Below are positions 17,624-26,555 of a stretch of 64,000 bases of DNA, piece after piece. The DNA is taken from NCBI RefSeq assembly GCF_018131075.1, contig NZ_JAFCLS010000037.1, forward strand, positions 20,369-84,368, in the 5' to 3' direction. Position 1 is the stretch's first letter. Every line of letters starts with the position of its first letter. Origin of the DNA: Bradyrhizobium sp. JYMT SZCCT0428 (GTDB lineage: Bacteria; Pseudomonadota; Alphaproteobacteria; Rhizobiales; Xanthobacteraceae). Below the pieces are notes generated by a model that saw only the letters and a list, made by a program, of their open reading frames with translations, was not told where the DNA came from and ran no database searches. Position numbers and translations under genes: made by a program.

Positions 17624-17843
17624 CAGCACTCTCTTGAGCTGCACTGCCGCATATCGGCTGTGCAGGCGTTTAAAATCGTTCCAAGGCCATATTATGGGCC
17701 ATCCCGGCAATGAGCAACCTTGGCAGTCACTCACTTCCGGCATGGCCAGATGCGGCTTAGCGGGACTCTTGACGGGATATTCGGGCTGGACTTGAGGCGG
17801 GAATCTTGGGCGGGCCCAAGAGGCAGCCAGCCTCAACCCTGGA

Positions 17844-18290
17844 TCAGCCCTGCACCGCCTTGGCGAAATTGGCGAAGAACTCGTCGGCCAGTTTCTTGGC
17901 CGAGCCGTTGATCAGGCGCTGTCCGAGCTGGGCCAACTTGCCGCCGATCTGGGCCTCGACATTATAGGTGAGCAAGGTGCCGCCATCCTTTTCGGCCAGC
18001 GCCACCGTGGCGCCGCCCTTGGCGAAACCGGCAACGCCGCCCTCGCCTTCGCCCGAGATCTTGTAGCCGTTGGGCGGGTCGAGATCGCTCAGCGTGACCT
18101 TGCCCTTGAAGCGGGCGGAGACCGGGCCGACCTTCATTTTGGCGGTGGCGCGGAAGCCGTTGTCCTCGGTCTTCTCAAGCTCCTCGCAGCCGGGGATGCA
18201 GACCTTCAGCACCTCCGGATCGTTCAATTTGGCCCACACGGCCTCGCGCGGCGCCGCAAGCTGGACTTCGCCGTTCATCGTCATGGCCAT
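17844..18290 (-). CDS. coxG: CoxG-family SRPBCC protein
   Basis: A 148-residue protein of the CoxG group: MNGEVQLAAPREAVWAKLND, VCIPGCEELEKTED, GPVSARFKGKVTLSDLD and GQRLINGSAKKLADEFFANF. CoxG proteins belong to the SRPBCC fold and, in the CO-oxidising system, help to attach CO dehydrogenase to the membrane. It is the first gene of the cluster, 220 bases before coxS on the same strand. Confidence 0.92.
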   Translation of the reverse strand: MAMTMNGEVQLAAPREAVWAKLNDPEVLKVCIPGCEELEKTEDNGFRATAKMKVGPVSARFKGKVTLSDLDPPNGYKISGEGEGGVAGFAKGGATVALAEKDGGTLLTYNVEAQIGGKLAQLGQRLINGSAKKLADEFFANFAKAVQG

Positions 18291-18543
18291 GGTGGTGCCT
18301 CCTGTAACGCTTCAAAACTGTTCTTCCAAGTAATGCACGGCCGCGCATAAGGAAAGGCCGCCCTGGGACGACGAGCGATGCATATTCGCAAAGCCAGCAG
18401 GGATCGCCGCAATGCCGCAAATTTTGGCTCCCGGTGTTGTGACCCGGATACGGCCGGATAATCCGGGGCATTGGCAGAGCCAACCCGGTTGGTGTGACCA
18501 ACCCGGTTGGCAACGCCAACTTGGAATGGTTAGGTCCGCACCG
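18291..18543. promoter_or_regulatory. Divergent promoter region between coxG and pcaB with CCAACCCGGTTGG repeats
   Basis: This gap must hold promoters in both directions. It contains two direct copies of the near-palindrome CCAACCCGGTTGG (18480-18492 and 18498-18510, spacing 18 bases), and partial copies flank them (GGCATTGGCAGAGCCAA and GCCAACTTGG). The repeats sit 34-64 bases before the pcaB start and look like regulator sites; the regulator is not identified. Confidence 0.5.
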
Positions 18544-19896
18544 ATGAGCACGTCCCTGTCCCCGCTGCTTGCCCCGATGCTGTCGAGCGCCGCGATGCGC
18601 GCGGTGTGCGACGATGCCGCATGCCTGCAGAACATGCTGGATTTCGAGGCCGCGCTGGCCCGTGCGGAAGCAGCGACAGGCGTCATTCCCGGCAGCGCGG
18701 CGGGCCCGATCGCCAGCGCCTGCAAAGCCGAATCATTCGACCTCGCCGCACTGGCCGAGGCCGCGACGCGGTCGGGCAACCTCGCAATCCCGCTGGTCAA
18801 GGCGCTGACGGCTGATGTGGCAAAGCTGGATGCCGATGCTGCGCGCTACGTGCATTGGGGCGCGACCAGCCAGGACGTGATCGATACCGGCGCCATGCTC
18901 GGCCTGCGCGCCGGCATCGATGCGCTGCTTGACGACACCGCCCGCGCCATCGCGGGCTTTGCCAAACTGGCGCGCCAGCACCGCAACACCGCGGTGGTCG
19001 GCCGCACCTGGCTGCAGCATGCGCTGCCGATGCCGTTCGGGCTCAAGCTTGCCGAATATGCCGCAGCCCTGCACCGCTCGCAGGCTCGGCTGCGGCGGCT
19101 GCGCAGCGAGACGCTGGCGCTGCAGTTCGGCGGCGCCGCCGGCACGCTCGCCGCGCTCGGCGACAAGGGATTGCTGGTCGCCGAAAAGCTGGCGCAGGAG
19201 CTGAAACTGCCGCTGCCCGAGGCGCCCTGGCACACCCACCGCGACCGCATCGCGGAGGCCGCATCCGTGCTCGCCATTCTCGCCGGCAGCTGCGGCAAAA
19301 TCGCCCGCGATGTCTCGTTGATGATGCAGACCGACGTCGGCGAAGCCTTTGAGCCGTCAGGCGAAGGCCGCGGCGGCTCCTCCACCATGCCGCACAAGCG
19401 CAACCCCGTGGCGGCCGCGACCGCGCTCGCCGCCGCCACCATGGCGCCCAATCTCGCGGCGACGGTTTTTGCCGCCCAGGTGCAGGACCATGAACGCAGC
19501 GCCGGTCCCTGGCATGCGGAATGGCCGACCCTGCCGACCTTGTTACTGGTTACTTCCGGGGCGCTTGCCGCCATCGTCGATATCGCCGAGGGACTGGAAG
19601 TCGATGTGGCGCGGATGCGCGCCAATCTCGACGCCACCGATGGGCTGATCATGGCGGAAGCGGTGACGTTCGCGCTGGCTGAGAAGATCGGCAAGAGCGA
19701 CGCGCATCATCTGATCGAGGCGGCCAGCAAGAAAGCGGTCGCCGGCAAGCAACATCTGCGCGACGTGCTGACGTCGGATGCAAGAATCACCGCGCAGCTC
19801 AGCGCCGGGACGATCGCAAAACTGTTCGAGCCAATGGCCTATCAGGGCGCCTCGCAAGCCCTGATCGACCGCCTGCTCGCTTCACTGGACACGTAA
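18544..19896 (+). CDS. pcaB: 3-carboxy-cis,cis-muconate cycloisomerase
   Basis: A 450-residue fumarase/aspartase-superfamily enzyme that converts 3-carboxy-cis,cis-muconate to 4-carboxymuconolactone in protocatechuate breakdown. Marks: the N-terminal helix LAPMLSSAAMRAVCDD, HWGATSQDVIDTG, the superfamily signature GGSSTMPHKRNP and a C-terminal helical region. The start at 18544 is chosen because upstream in-frame codons run through the repeat-rich promoter region. It is the first of three pca genes. pcaHG and a pca regulator are not in the window. Confidence 0.93.
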   Translation: MSTSLSPLLAPMLSSAAMRAVCDDAACLQNMLDFEAALARAEAATGVIPGSAAGPIASACKAESFDLAALAEAATRSGNLAIPLVKALTADVAKLDADAARYVHWGATSQDVIDTGAMLGLRAGIDALLDDTARAIAGFAKLARQHRNTAVVGRTWLQHALPMPFGLKLAEYAAALHRSQARLRRLRSETLALQFGGAAGTLAALGDKGLLVAEKLAQELKLPLPEAPWHTHRDRIAEAASVLAILAGSCGKIARDVSLMMQTDVGEAFEPSGEGRGGSSTMPHKRNPVAAATALAAATMAPNLAATVFAAQVQDHERSAGPWHAEWPTLPTLLLVTSGALAAIVDIAEGLEVDVARMRANLDATDGLIMAEAVTFALAEKIGKSDAHHLIEAASKKAVAGKQHLRDVLTSDARITAQLSAGTIAKLFEPMAYQGASQALIDRLLASLDT

Positions 19897-19913
19897 GAGA
19901 CCGGAGAAATTCC

Positions 19914-20696
19914 ATGCCGATGATCAACGCCGACGGGTGCCTGCTCAACGTATCCGTCGAAGGCCGCGACGGCGGACCGACGCTGATGCTGTCGAATTCG
20001 CTGGGCTCGACCATGCAGATGTGGGAGCCGCAGATGAAGGCGTTGACGCAGGTGTTTCGCGTCATCCGATACGACCGGCGCGGCCACGGCAAATCCGGCG
20101 TGCCGCCGGGCCCCTATTCGATGGAACGCTTCGGCCGCGACGTGCTGGCGATCCTCGACGATCTCAACATCGCCAAGACGCATTGGTGCGGGCTGTCGAT
20201 GGGCGGCATGGTCGGGCAATGGCTCGGCGCCAATGCGCCTGATAGATTCGGCAAACTCATTCTCGCCAACACCGCTTGCCACTATCCGGACCCGACCAAC
20301 TGGCACAACCGCATCAAGGCGGTGAAGGAAGGCGGCATCGCCGCGGTCGCCGACACCGTAATCGGCGGCTGGCTGACTGCGGATTTTCGCGAGCGCGAAC
20401 CGCAGATCACCGCCAACATGAAGGCGATGATGCTGGCAACACCGGTCGAGGGCTACCTCGCCTGCTGCGAGGCGCTGTCGACGCTGGATAACCGCGAGAT
20501 GCTGCCGAAGATCAAAAGCCCGACATTGGTGATCGCCGGACGCCACGACATGTCGACGCCGGTTGCGGCCGGCGAATACATCCGCAGCCAGATTCCCGGC
20601 GCCAGCATGACGATTTTGGACGCCGCGCATATTTCCAATGTCGAGCAGCCGCACGCCTTCACCGACGCGGTGGTCGGCTTCCTGACGCAACGCTAG
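19914..20696 (+). CDS. pcaD: 3-oxoadipate enol-lactonase
   Basis: A 260-residue alpha/beta hydrolase that opens 3-oxoadipate enol-lactone. The nucleophile elbow GLSMGG has Ser95, with an acid in GRHDMSTP and the histidine in DAAHISNVEQP. The fold begins with MLSNSLGSTMQMWEPQ and YDRRGHGKSG, typical of PcaD. It follows pcaB by 17 bases and is followed by a palindromic repeat before pcaC. Confidence 0.93.
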   Translation: MPMINADGCLLNVSVEGRDGGPTLMLSNSLGSTMQMWEPQMKALTQVFRVIRYDRRGHGKSGVPPGPYSMERFGRDVLAILDDLNIAKTHWCGLSMGGMVGQWLGANAPDRFGKLILANTACHYPDPTNWHNRIKAVKEGGIAAVADTVIGGWLTADFREREPQITANMKAMMLATPVEGYLACCEALSTLDNREMLPKIKSPTLVIAGRHDMSTPVAAGEYIRSQIPGASMTILDAAHISNVEQPHAFTDAVVGFLTQR

Positions 20697-20700
20697 CAGC

Positions 20701-20787
20701 CGTCATTGCGAGCGCAGCGAAGCAGTCCATCTCTCTGCTAAGGAAGGAAGAATGGATTGCTTCGTCGCTTCGCTCCTCGCAATGACG
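20701..20787. repeat. Palindromic repeat between pcaD and pcaC
   Basis: Arms CGTCATTGCGAGCGCAGCGA and the facing TCGCTTCGCTCCTCGCAATG (then ACG), with GCAGTCCAT/ATGGATTGC inside. It starts 4 bases after the pcaD stop and ends 15 bases before the pcaC start, just before its ribosome site. Confidence 0.88.
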
Positions 20788-20802
20788 AAAGGAGAGAATC
20801 CC

Positions 20803-21195
20803 ATGGACGATGACAAGCGCCGCGAGAACGGCATGACCCAGCGCCGCAAGGTGCTCGGCAATGAATGGGTCGACAAATCGATCAAGAACCGCAACGCGTT
20901 CAACACCGATTTTCAGGACCTGATCACCCGCTATGCATGGGGCGATATCTGGACCCGGCCGCATTTCGATCACCACACAAGGCGCGTGCTGGTGATCGGC
21001 ACCATGGTCGCGCTCGGCCAATGGGATGAATTCCGCCTGCATGTGCGCGCAGCGCTCAGCGAGGGCGGCTTCACGCCCGACGATATCAAGGAAATCATCC
21101 TGCAGCAGGCGATCTATTGCGGCGTGCCCGCGGCCAACCACGCCGTCAAGGAAGCCGCAGGGATCGTCGCCGAACTAGGTTTGCTGAAGGGATAG
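20803..21195 (+). CDS. pcaC: 4-carboxymuconolactone decarboxylase
   Basis: A 130-residue enzyme that decarboxylates 4-carboxymuconolactone to the enol-lactone used by PcaD. The AhpD-like fold shows RRKVLGNEWVDKS, the WTRPHFDHHTRRVLVIGTM stretch and the C-terminal ILQQAIYCGVPAANHAVKEA. The start at 20803 has a GGAGAG ribosome site; an earlier in-frame ATG at 20752 lies within the palindromic repeat. Its 3' end overlaps the oppositely oriented membrane-protein gene by 21 bases. Confidence 0.93.
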   Translation: MDDDKRRENGMTQRRKVLGNEWVDKSIKNRNAFNTDFQDLITRYAWGDIWTRPHFDHHTRRVLVIGTMVALGQWDEFRLHVRAALSEGGFTPDDIKEIILQQAIYCGVPAANHAVKEAAGIVAELGLLKG

Positions 21196-21684
21196 CTCGC
21201 CCGAGCCGGCGCCGGCATCCGCCGGCTTCTGCGCCGGCGCCTCGACCAGCATCACGATCACCGTGCCGAGCATCATCAACAGTTCGGCCGCATGCATTCG
21301 AAGGGCGGCGGTCTCACCGGCCTGCGACGCCATCAGCACGCCCGCAAAGCTGATGACGCTGCCGAACGCCAGCGCCATGCCGAGCGCTTCATTGCAGCCG
21401 CCACTCCTGCGGATCGCGGCGCGGGTCAGGAACACCAGAAAGACCGCAAAGAACGCCACGACCGTCATGCGCCCGAGCGCCAATAGCCAGGCGAAACGGA
21501 CGGTCGCCGTGCCCGCCAGTTGCAGATGATCGCTGACGAACAAGGCGAGCGAAATGTTGGGGCGGTCGTAGAGGCCGTGGATCGGCGAAACCATGATCTT
21601 GAACGCGATCAGGGTCCAGGCCGGAATGAAATACGCCGCCAGCAGCGCGCCGCTGAGTGAACTGATCCGCCAGTGTTTGGCCAT
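21175..21684 (-). CDS. Unrecognised four-helix membrane protein
   Basis: A 169-residue protein with about four hydrophobic segments (near residues 10-32, 58-85, 100-120 and 130-147) and a short hydrophilic C-terminus rich in Ala and Gly. No catalytic motif is evident. The gene overlaps the end of pcaC tail to tail. Composition and a clean ATG at 21684 support a real inner-membrane protein; the function is unknown. Confidence 0.65.
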   Translation of the reverse strand: MAKHWRISSLSGALLAAYFIPAWTLIAFKIMVSPIHGLYDRPNISLALFVSDHLQLAGTATVRFAWLLALGRMTVVAFFAVFLVFLTRAAIRRSGGCNEALGMALAFGSVISFAGVLMASQAGETAALRMHAAELLMMLGTVIVMLVEAPAQKPADAGAGSGELSLQQT

Positions 21685-22011
21685 GTCGCTTCCCGTTGGC
21701 CCCGCCGCGATTCGAGGCGGCGGGCTGACGGCGACGTAACTCCCTTAAACGGCGAGCGGCAATTTAAACCCTTTGTTTACCTTAATTTGCTCGCGACCGG
21801 CTGGAGTACACATGTCATTGCCGGGCTTGACCCGGCAATCCATCGCTCTTGAAAAAAGATGGACCCCCGGGTCATTTAGCGCGAAGACGCGCTTCGCGCT
21901 TCTGCCCGGGGGTGACGAGTAGACATGGCCTTCCCGCTAAACGGAAAAGCCCCGCCTTTCGGCGGGGCCTTCGTAACTCTCGCTTACGTTCGAACCAGCG
22001 GGTCCTGCGAA
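21685..22011. other. Intergenic stretch with palindromic repeats and a terminator
   Basis: Holds a compound repeat at 21813-21917 (GTCATTGCCGGGCTTGACCC and its arm, then GACCCCCGGGTCA with a facing TGCCCGGGGGTGACG) and the terminator at 21945-21968. No credible gene. Confidence 0.7.
21945..21968 (-). terminator. Rho-independent terminator
   Basis: An 8-bp GC stem (GCCCCGCC/GGCGGGGC) with a 4-base loop, followed on the minus strand by a TTTT run. It ends the transcript of the small Gln/Pro-rich gene 43 bases upstream. Confidence 0.8.
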
Positions 22012-22173
22012 CTACCGGTCCTGATCGGGCATCTCGCCGGGTCGCTCGCCCTGACGGCGGCTCGGATCCTGTTGCTGCTGACCGGGCTTTTGACCGCCGC
22101 CCTGCTGCTGCTGGCCGGGCTTCTGACCCGGATTCTGGTTCTGCTGGCCCGGCTTTTGGGTCGGCTTGCTCAT
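22012..22173 (-). CDS. Small Pro/Gln/Gly-rich repeat protein
   Basis: A 53-residue hydrophilic, probably disordered protein made of PGQQ/QKPGQQQQ units: MSKPTQKPGQQ, then NPGQKPGQQQQ, GGGQKPGQQQQ and an acidic/basic tail. The start at 22173 has an AGGGAGA ribosome site, and a terminator lies just downstream, which supports a real gene. It has no membrane or catalytic features. Function unknown. Confidence 0.6.
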   Translation of the reverse strand: MSKPTQKPGQQNQNPGQKPGQQQQGGGQKPGQQQQDPSRRQGERPGEMPDQDR

Positions 22174-22548
22174 TGGGGGATCTCCCTTGTTGAACACAGT
22201 CAGAGGCAACGGAAAGTCCGGGCTTTGGTTGCGAGGGAACACCGGTTCCGGCGGGATGATTGCGCGGCAAAGCCGTGTTGGCATTGTGACCCAAGGAACT
22301 CTCCGGGAACCCGCAGCTCAAAACTAGCTCTGTACAAGCCCTTTAAGCCGCAGCCGCCGCTGTTGCCGCCCCCGGTTCCAAACTGTAAGAAAACGACACG
22401 ACGCGTCGATCAAGGCTGCCGGGGGCCTCGGCGCGTTGACCTCGACGTAGCGTTTTCGAGCGAAGTGGGTACCGGTTCGCGTGAAGAAAACGCGTCAAAA
22501 CAAAACTAGAGCCTGTTCGCTCAGCCGAACAGGCTCCTACGGCAGCGC
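22174..22548. other. Intergenic stretch before the liv operon
   Basis: Contains a repeat at 22450-22536: GCGTTTTCGAGCGAAGTGG, GTTCGCGTGAAGAAAACGCG, then a perfect hairpin GAGCCTGTTCG/CGAACAGGCTC. The same first part recurs at 36447-36550 and in reduced form near 55697. The liv promoter must lie here, but no clear -35/-10 was identified. Confidence 0.65.
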
Positions 22549-23466
22549 ATGGATTATTTCGCCCAGCAACTGATCAACGGCCTCGTGCTCGGCTCGATCT
22601 ACGGCCTGATCGCCATCGGCTACACCATGGTCTATGGCATTGTCGGCATGATCAATTTCGCCCATGGCGATATTTTCATGATCGGCGGCTTCATTGCCCT
22701 GATCACGTTCCTGATCCTGGTTTCGTTCGGCCTGACCGCAATCCCCCTGATCCTGCTGATCGTGCTCCTGGTATCGATGGCGATCACCGCGCTGTATGGC
22801 TGGACGGTGGAGCGCATCGCCTACCGGCCGCTGCGGCATTCGTTCCGCCTCGCCCCGATGCTGTCGGCCATCGGTATGTCATTCGTGCTGACCAATTATT
22901 CGCAAGTCGCACAGGGGGCGCGCGTAAAACCGGTGCCGCCGATCATCACCGGCGGCTACACGCTGCATGAGGGTGCCGGCGGCTTCGTGGTGCAACTGTC
23001 CAACATCCAGATCATCGTGGTGATCACGACCGTCGTGTTGCTCGCGCTGTTCACCTGGCTGGTATCGAGCACGCGGCTCGGCCGCGACATGCGCGCCTGC
23101 GAGCAGGACCAGACCATGGCCTCGCTGCTCGGCGTCGACGTCGACCGCACCATCTCCATGACCTTCGTGATCGGCGCGGCGCTCGCCGCGGTCGCCGGCA
23201 TGATGTACCTGCTCTATTACGGTCTGGTCGATTTCTTCATGGGCTTCGTCGCCGGCATCAAGGCATTCACCGCCGCCGTGCTCGGCGGCATCGGCTCACT
23301 GCCCGGCGCGATGCTGGGCGGACTGCTGATCGGGCTGATCGAGACGCTGTGGTCGGCCTACTTCTCGGTCGAGTACAAGGACGTCGCGGCGTTTTCGATC
23401 CTGATCGTCGTGCTGATCTTCCTTCCGACCGGCCTGCTCGGCCGGCCTGAAGTCGAAAAAGTCTGA
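22549..23466 (+). CDS. livH: Branched-chain amino acid-type ABC permease LivH
   Basis: A 305-residue integral membrane permease of the HAAT family. Visible marks: LINGLVLGSIYGLIAIGYTM, the helix with GMINFAHGD, GRDMRACEQDQTMASLLGV (the cytoplasmic coupling loop) and AVLGGIGSLPGAMLGG. About eight membrane segments. With LivM it forms the channel for branched-chain amino acids or related amides and aromatic acids. First gene of livHMGF plus binding protein. Confidence 0.95.
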   Translation: MDYFAQQLINGLVLGSIYGLIAIGYTMVYGIVGMINFAHGDIFMIGGFIALITFLILVSFGLTAIPLILLIVLLVSMAITALYGWTVERIAYRPLRHSFRLAPMLSAIGMSFVLTNYSQVAQGARVKPVPPIITGGYTLHEGAGGFVVQLSNIQIIVVITTVVLLALFTWLVSSTRLGRDMRACEQDQTMASLLGVDVDRTISMTFVIGAALAAVAGMMYLLYYGLVDFFMGFVAGIKAFTAAVLGGIGSLPGAMLGGLLIGLIETLWSAYFSVEYKDVAAFSILIVVLIFLPTGLLGRPEVEKV

Positions 23467-23477
23467 CGGGCCGCAGC

Positions 23478-24803
23478 GTGAGCGCAAACCCCGCCGCCGC
23501 CATGCAAACATCACGCGCACCCGGCGTCGCCTTCATCTTCAAGAAAGCCCTGATCAGCGCGCTGGTCGCGCTGGTGCTGTTCTCGCTGATGATCGGCGTG
23601 CGCACCGAAGCAGGATCCGACGGGCAACTGACCTACTGGACCCGCTTCGGCGACCTCGCCATGATGGTCGCGACCGTATTCGGCGGCAGCATCATCGTCG
23701 AGTTGCTGCGGCAATGGTGGGGACCGGTCGGCACCGTCCGCGTCGTGCCGGCACAGGTGACATCGGCGCTCTCGCTCGCGGGCCGTCTCGTCGCGCCGGT
23801 GCTGTTGATCTTCACCTTTCTGGTGCCGGTGATCTTCTACAACGAACGCTACATTCTCGACCTCGGCATCCTCGTGCTGACTTACGTCATGCTCGGATGG
23901 GGATTGAACGTGGTGGTCGGCCTCGCCGGCCTGCTCGACCTCGGCTATGTCGCGTTCTACGCGGTCGGCGCCTATTCCTACGCGCTGCTGGCAACCAATT
24001 TTGGACTGTCGTTCTGGATCTGCCTGCCGCTGGCCGGCATCCTCGCCGCGTTCTGGGGCGTGCTGCTCGGTTTTCCCGTGCTGCGGCTGCGCGGCGACTA
24101 TCTCGCCATCGTCACCCTCGCCTTTGGCGAGATCATCCGCCTCGTCCTGCTCAACTGGCAAAGCGTGACCGGCGGCCCGAACGGCGTCAGCGGCATTCCC
24201 CGGCCGACCATGTTCGGCATTCCGCTGTCGCCGGGCGACGACGGGCTTGCGGCCAAACTCGGCATCGAATTCTCGCCGACCCACCGCATCGTCTTTCTGT
24301 TCTATTTGATCCTGGCGCTGGCGCTGCTCACCAACTGGGTCACGATCCGCCTGCGCCGCCTGCCGATCGGCCGCGCCTGGGAAGCCCTGCGCGAGGACGA
24401 AGTCGCCTGCCGCGCGCTCGGCATCAACACGACAACGACAAAACTGACGGCGTTTGCGACCGGTGCGATGTTCGGCGGTCTCGCCGGCGCGTTCTTCGCG
24501 ACCAGACAAGGCTTCATCAGCCCGGAATCCTTCACCTTCCATGAATCGGCGCTGGTGCTGGCGATCGTGGTGCTCGGCGGCATGGGCTCGCAGCTTGGCG
24601 TGGCGCTGGCGGCGCTTGCCATGATCGGCGGCTTCGAACTGTTCCGCGGGCTCGACCAGTACCGCATGCTGGTGTTCGGCATGGCGATGGTGCTGTTGAT
24701 GATCTGGCGCCCGCGCGGGCTGATCGGTCACCGCGCGCCGACCGTGTTCCTGGAACGCAACCAGGCGATCTCGTCCGACCTCGTCAAGGAGGGGCACGGA
24801 TGA
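23478..24803 (+). CDS. livM: Branched-chain amino acid-type ABC permease LivM
   Basis: A 441-residue permease with roughly ten membrane segments and a long N-terminal extension (first ~120 residues, including two hydrophobic stretches) before the conserved LivM core: GLAGLLDLGYVAFYAVGAY, LRLRGDYLAIVTLAFGEI, GRAWEALREDEVACRALGI and VVLGGMGSQLG. The GTG at 23478 is taken as start; an ATG at 23502 is an alternative. Its stop overlaps livG (ATGA). Confidence 0.94.
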   Translation: MSANPAAAMQTSRAPGVAFIFKKALISALVALVLFSLMIGVRTEAGSDGQLTYWTRFGDLAMMVATVFGGSIIVELLRQWWGPVGTVRVVPAQVTSALSLAGRLVAPVLLIFTFLVPVIFYNERYILDLGILVLTYVMLGWGLNVVVGLAGLLDLGYVAFYAVGAYSYALLATNFGLSFWICLPLAGILAAFWGVLLGFPVLRLRGDYLAIVTLAFGEIIRLVLLNWQSVTGGPNGVSGIPRPTMFGIPLSPGDDGLAAKLGIEFSPTHRIVFLFYLILALALLTNWVTIRLRRLPIGRAWEALREDEVACRALGINTTTTKLTAFATGAMFGGLAGAFFATRQGFISPESFTFHESALVLAIVVLGGMGSQLGVALAALAMIGGFELFRGLDQYRMLVFGMAMVLLMIWRPRGLIGHRAPTVFLERNQAISSDLVKEGHG

Positions 24804-25629
24804 GCGCCGATCAGATCCTCTCGGTCGATCATTTGTCGATGCGCTTCGGCGGCATCGTCGCGGTCAACGACCTCTCCTTCGGCGCCGAACGGCGCAAGAT
24901 CACCGCGCTGATCGGACCGAACGGCGCAGGCAAGACCACCGTGTTCAACTGCATCACCGGCTTCTACAAGCCGACCAGCGGCAGCATGCGGCTGGCGCAT
25001 GATGACGGCCACACCATCCAGCTCGAGCGGCTGAACGATTTCCGGATTTCCAAGCAGGCGAAAGTCGCGCGCACCTTCCAAAACATCCGGCTCTTCCCCG
25101 GCATGACGGCGCTGGAGAATTTGATGGTCGCGCAGCACAATGCGCTGATGCGCGCCTCCGGCCTTACGCTGCTCGGGCTGATCGGCGCGCCGTCCTGGCG
25201 CGTCGCGGAGAAAGCAGCGATCGATCTGGCGCGAACGTGGCTGGAGCGTATTGGCCTGCTCGACCGCGCCGACGATGCCGCCGGCAACCTGCCCTATGGC
25301 GATCAGCGCCGCCTCGAAATCGCGCGCGCCATGTGCACTGAACCGGCGCTGCTCTGCCTTGACGAGCCGGCCGCCGGGCTCAACGCGCGGGAGAGCGCGG
25401 CCTTAAGCGAGCTGCTGCTCTCGATCCGCGCGAATCAGGGCACCTCGATCCTCCTGATCGAGCACGACATGTCGGTGGTGATGGAAATCTCCGACCACGT
25501 CGTCGTGATGGATTACGGCGTCAAGATCGCCGAGGGCACGCCGCAGCATGTCCGCGACGACCCCAGAGTGATCGCCGCCTATCTCGGCGCCGACGAGGAG
25601 GAAGCCATCGCGGTGATGGAGAGCGGAAC

Positions 25630-25633
<4 letters not shown>
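24800..25633 (+). CDS. livG: Branched-chain amino acid-type ABC ATPase LivG
   Basis: A 277-residue ATPase with Walker A GPNGAGKTT, a LivG-type Q-loop region (RTFQNIRLFPGMTALENLMV), signature-equivalent LPYGDQRRLEIARAM, Walker B LCLDEPAAGLN and switch histidine LLIEHDMSVV. The signature lacks the LSGG form, as is normal for LivG. Coupled to livM by an ATGA overlap and to livF by a GTGA overlap. Confidence 0.95.
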
Positions 25634-26379
<746 letters not shown>

Positions 26380-26555
26380 CGTTGCCCAAGCCGGCGGCGA
26401 AAACCGCCCGCTGCGGCAAGATGCTGCGAACGGACGGTGGATTTGCCCGAAATTTGCCGATGACTTCGCGGTAAAATCAGCCGACAATGGCTGCGGTTTT
26501 CGCGCCCGGCCCGCCGGGTGCATCCCGAAAATCGAACAACCCGCGAGGATACCTC

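Noticed and set aside
17624..17836. Longer N-terminus for the coxS product
   Set aside because: The extra 71 residues have no family similarity, and a ribosome site fits the start at 17623.
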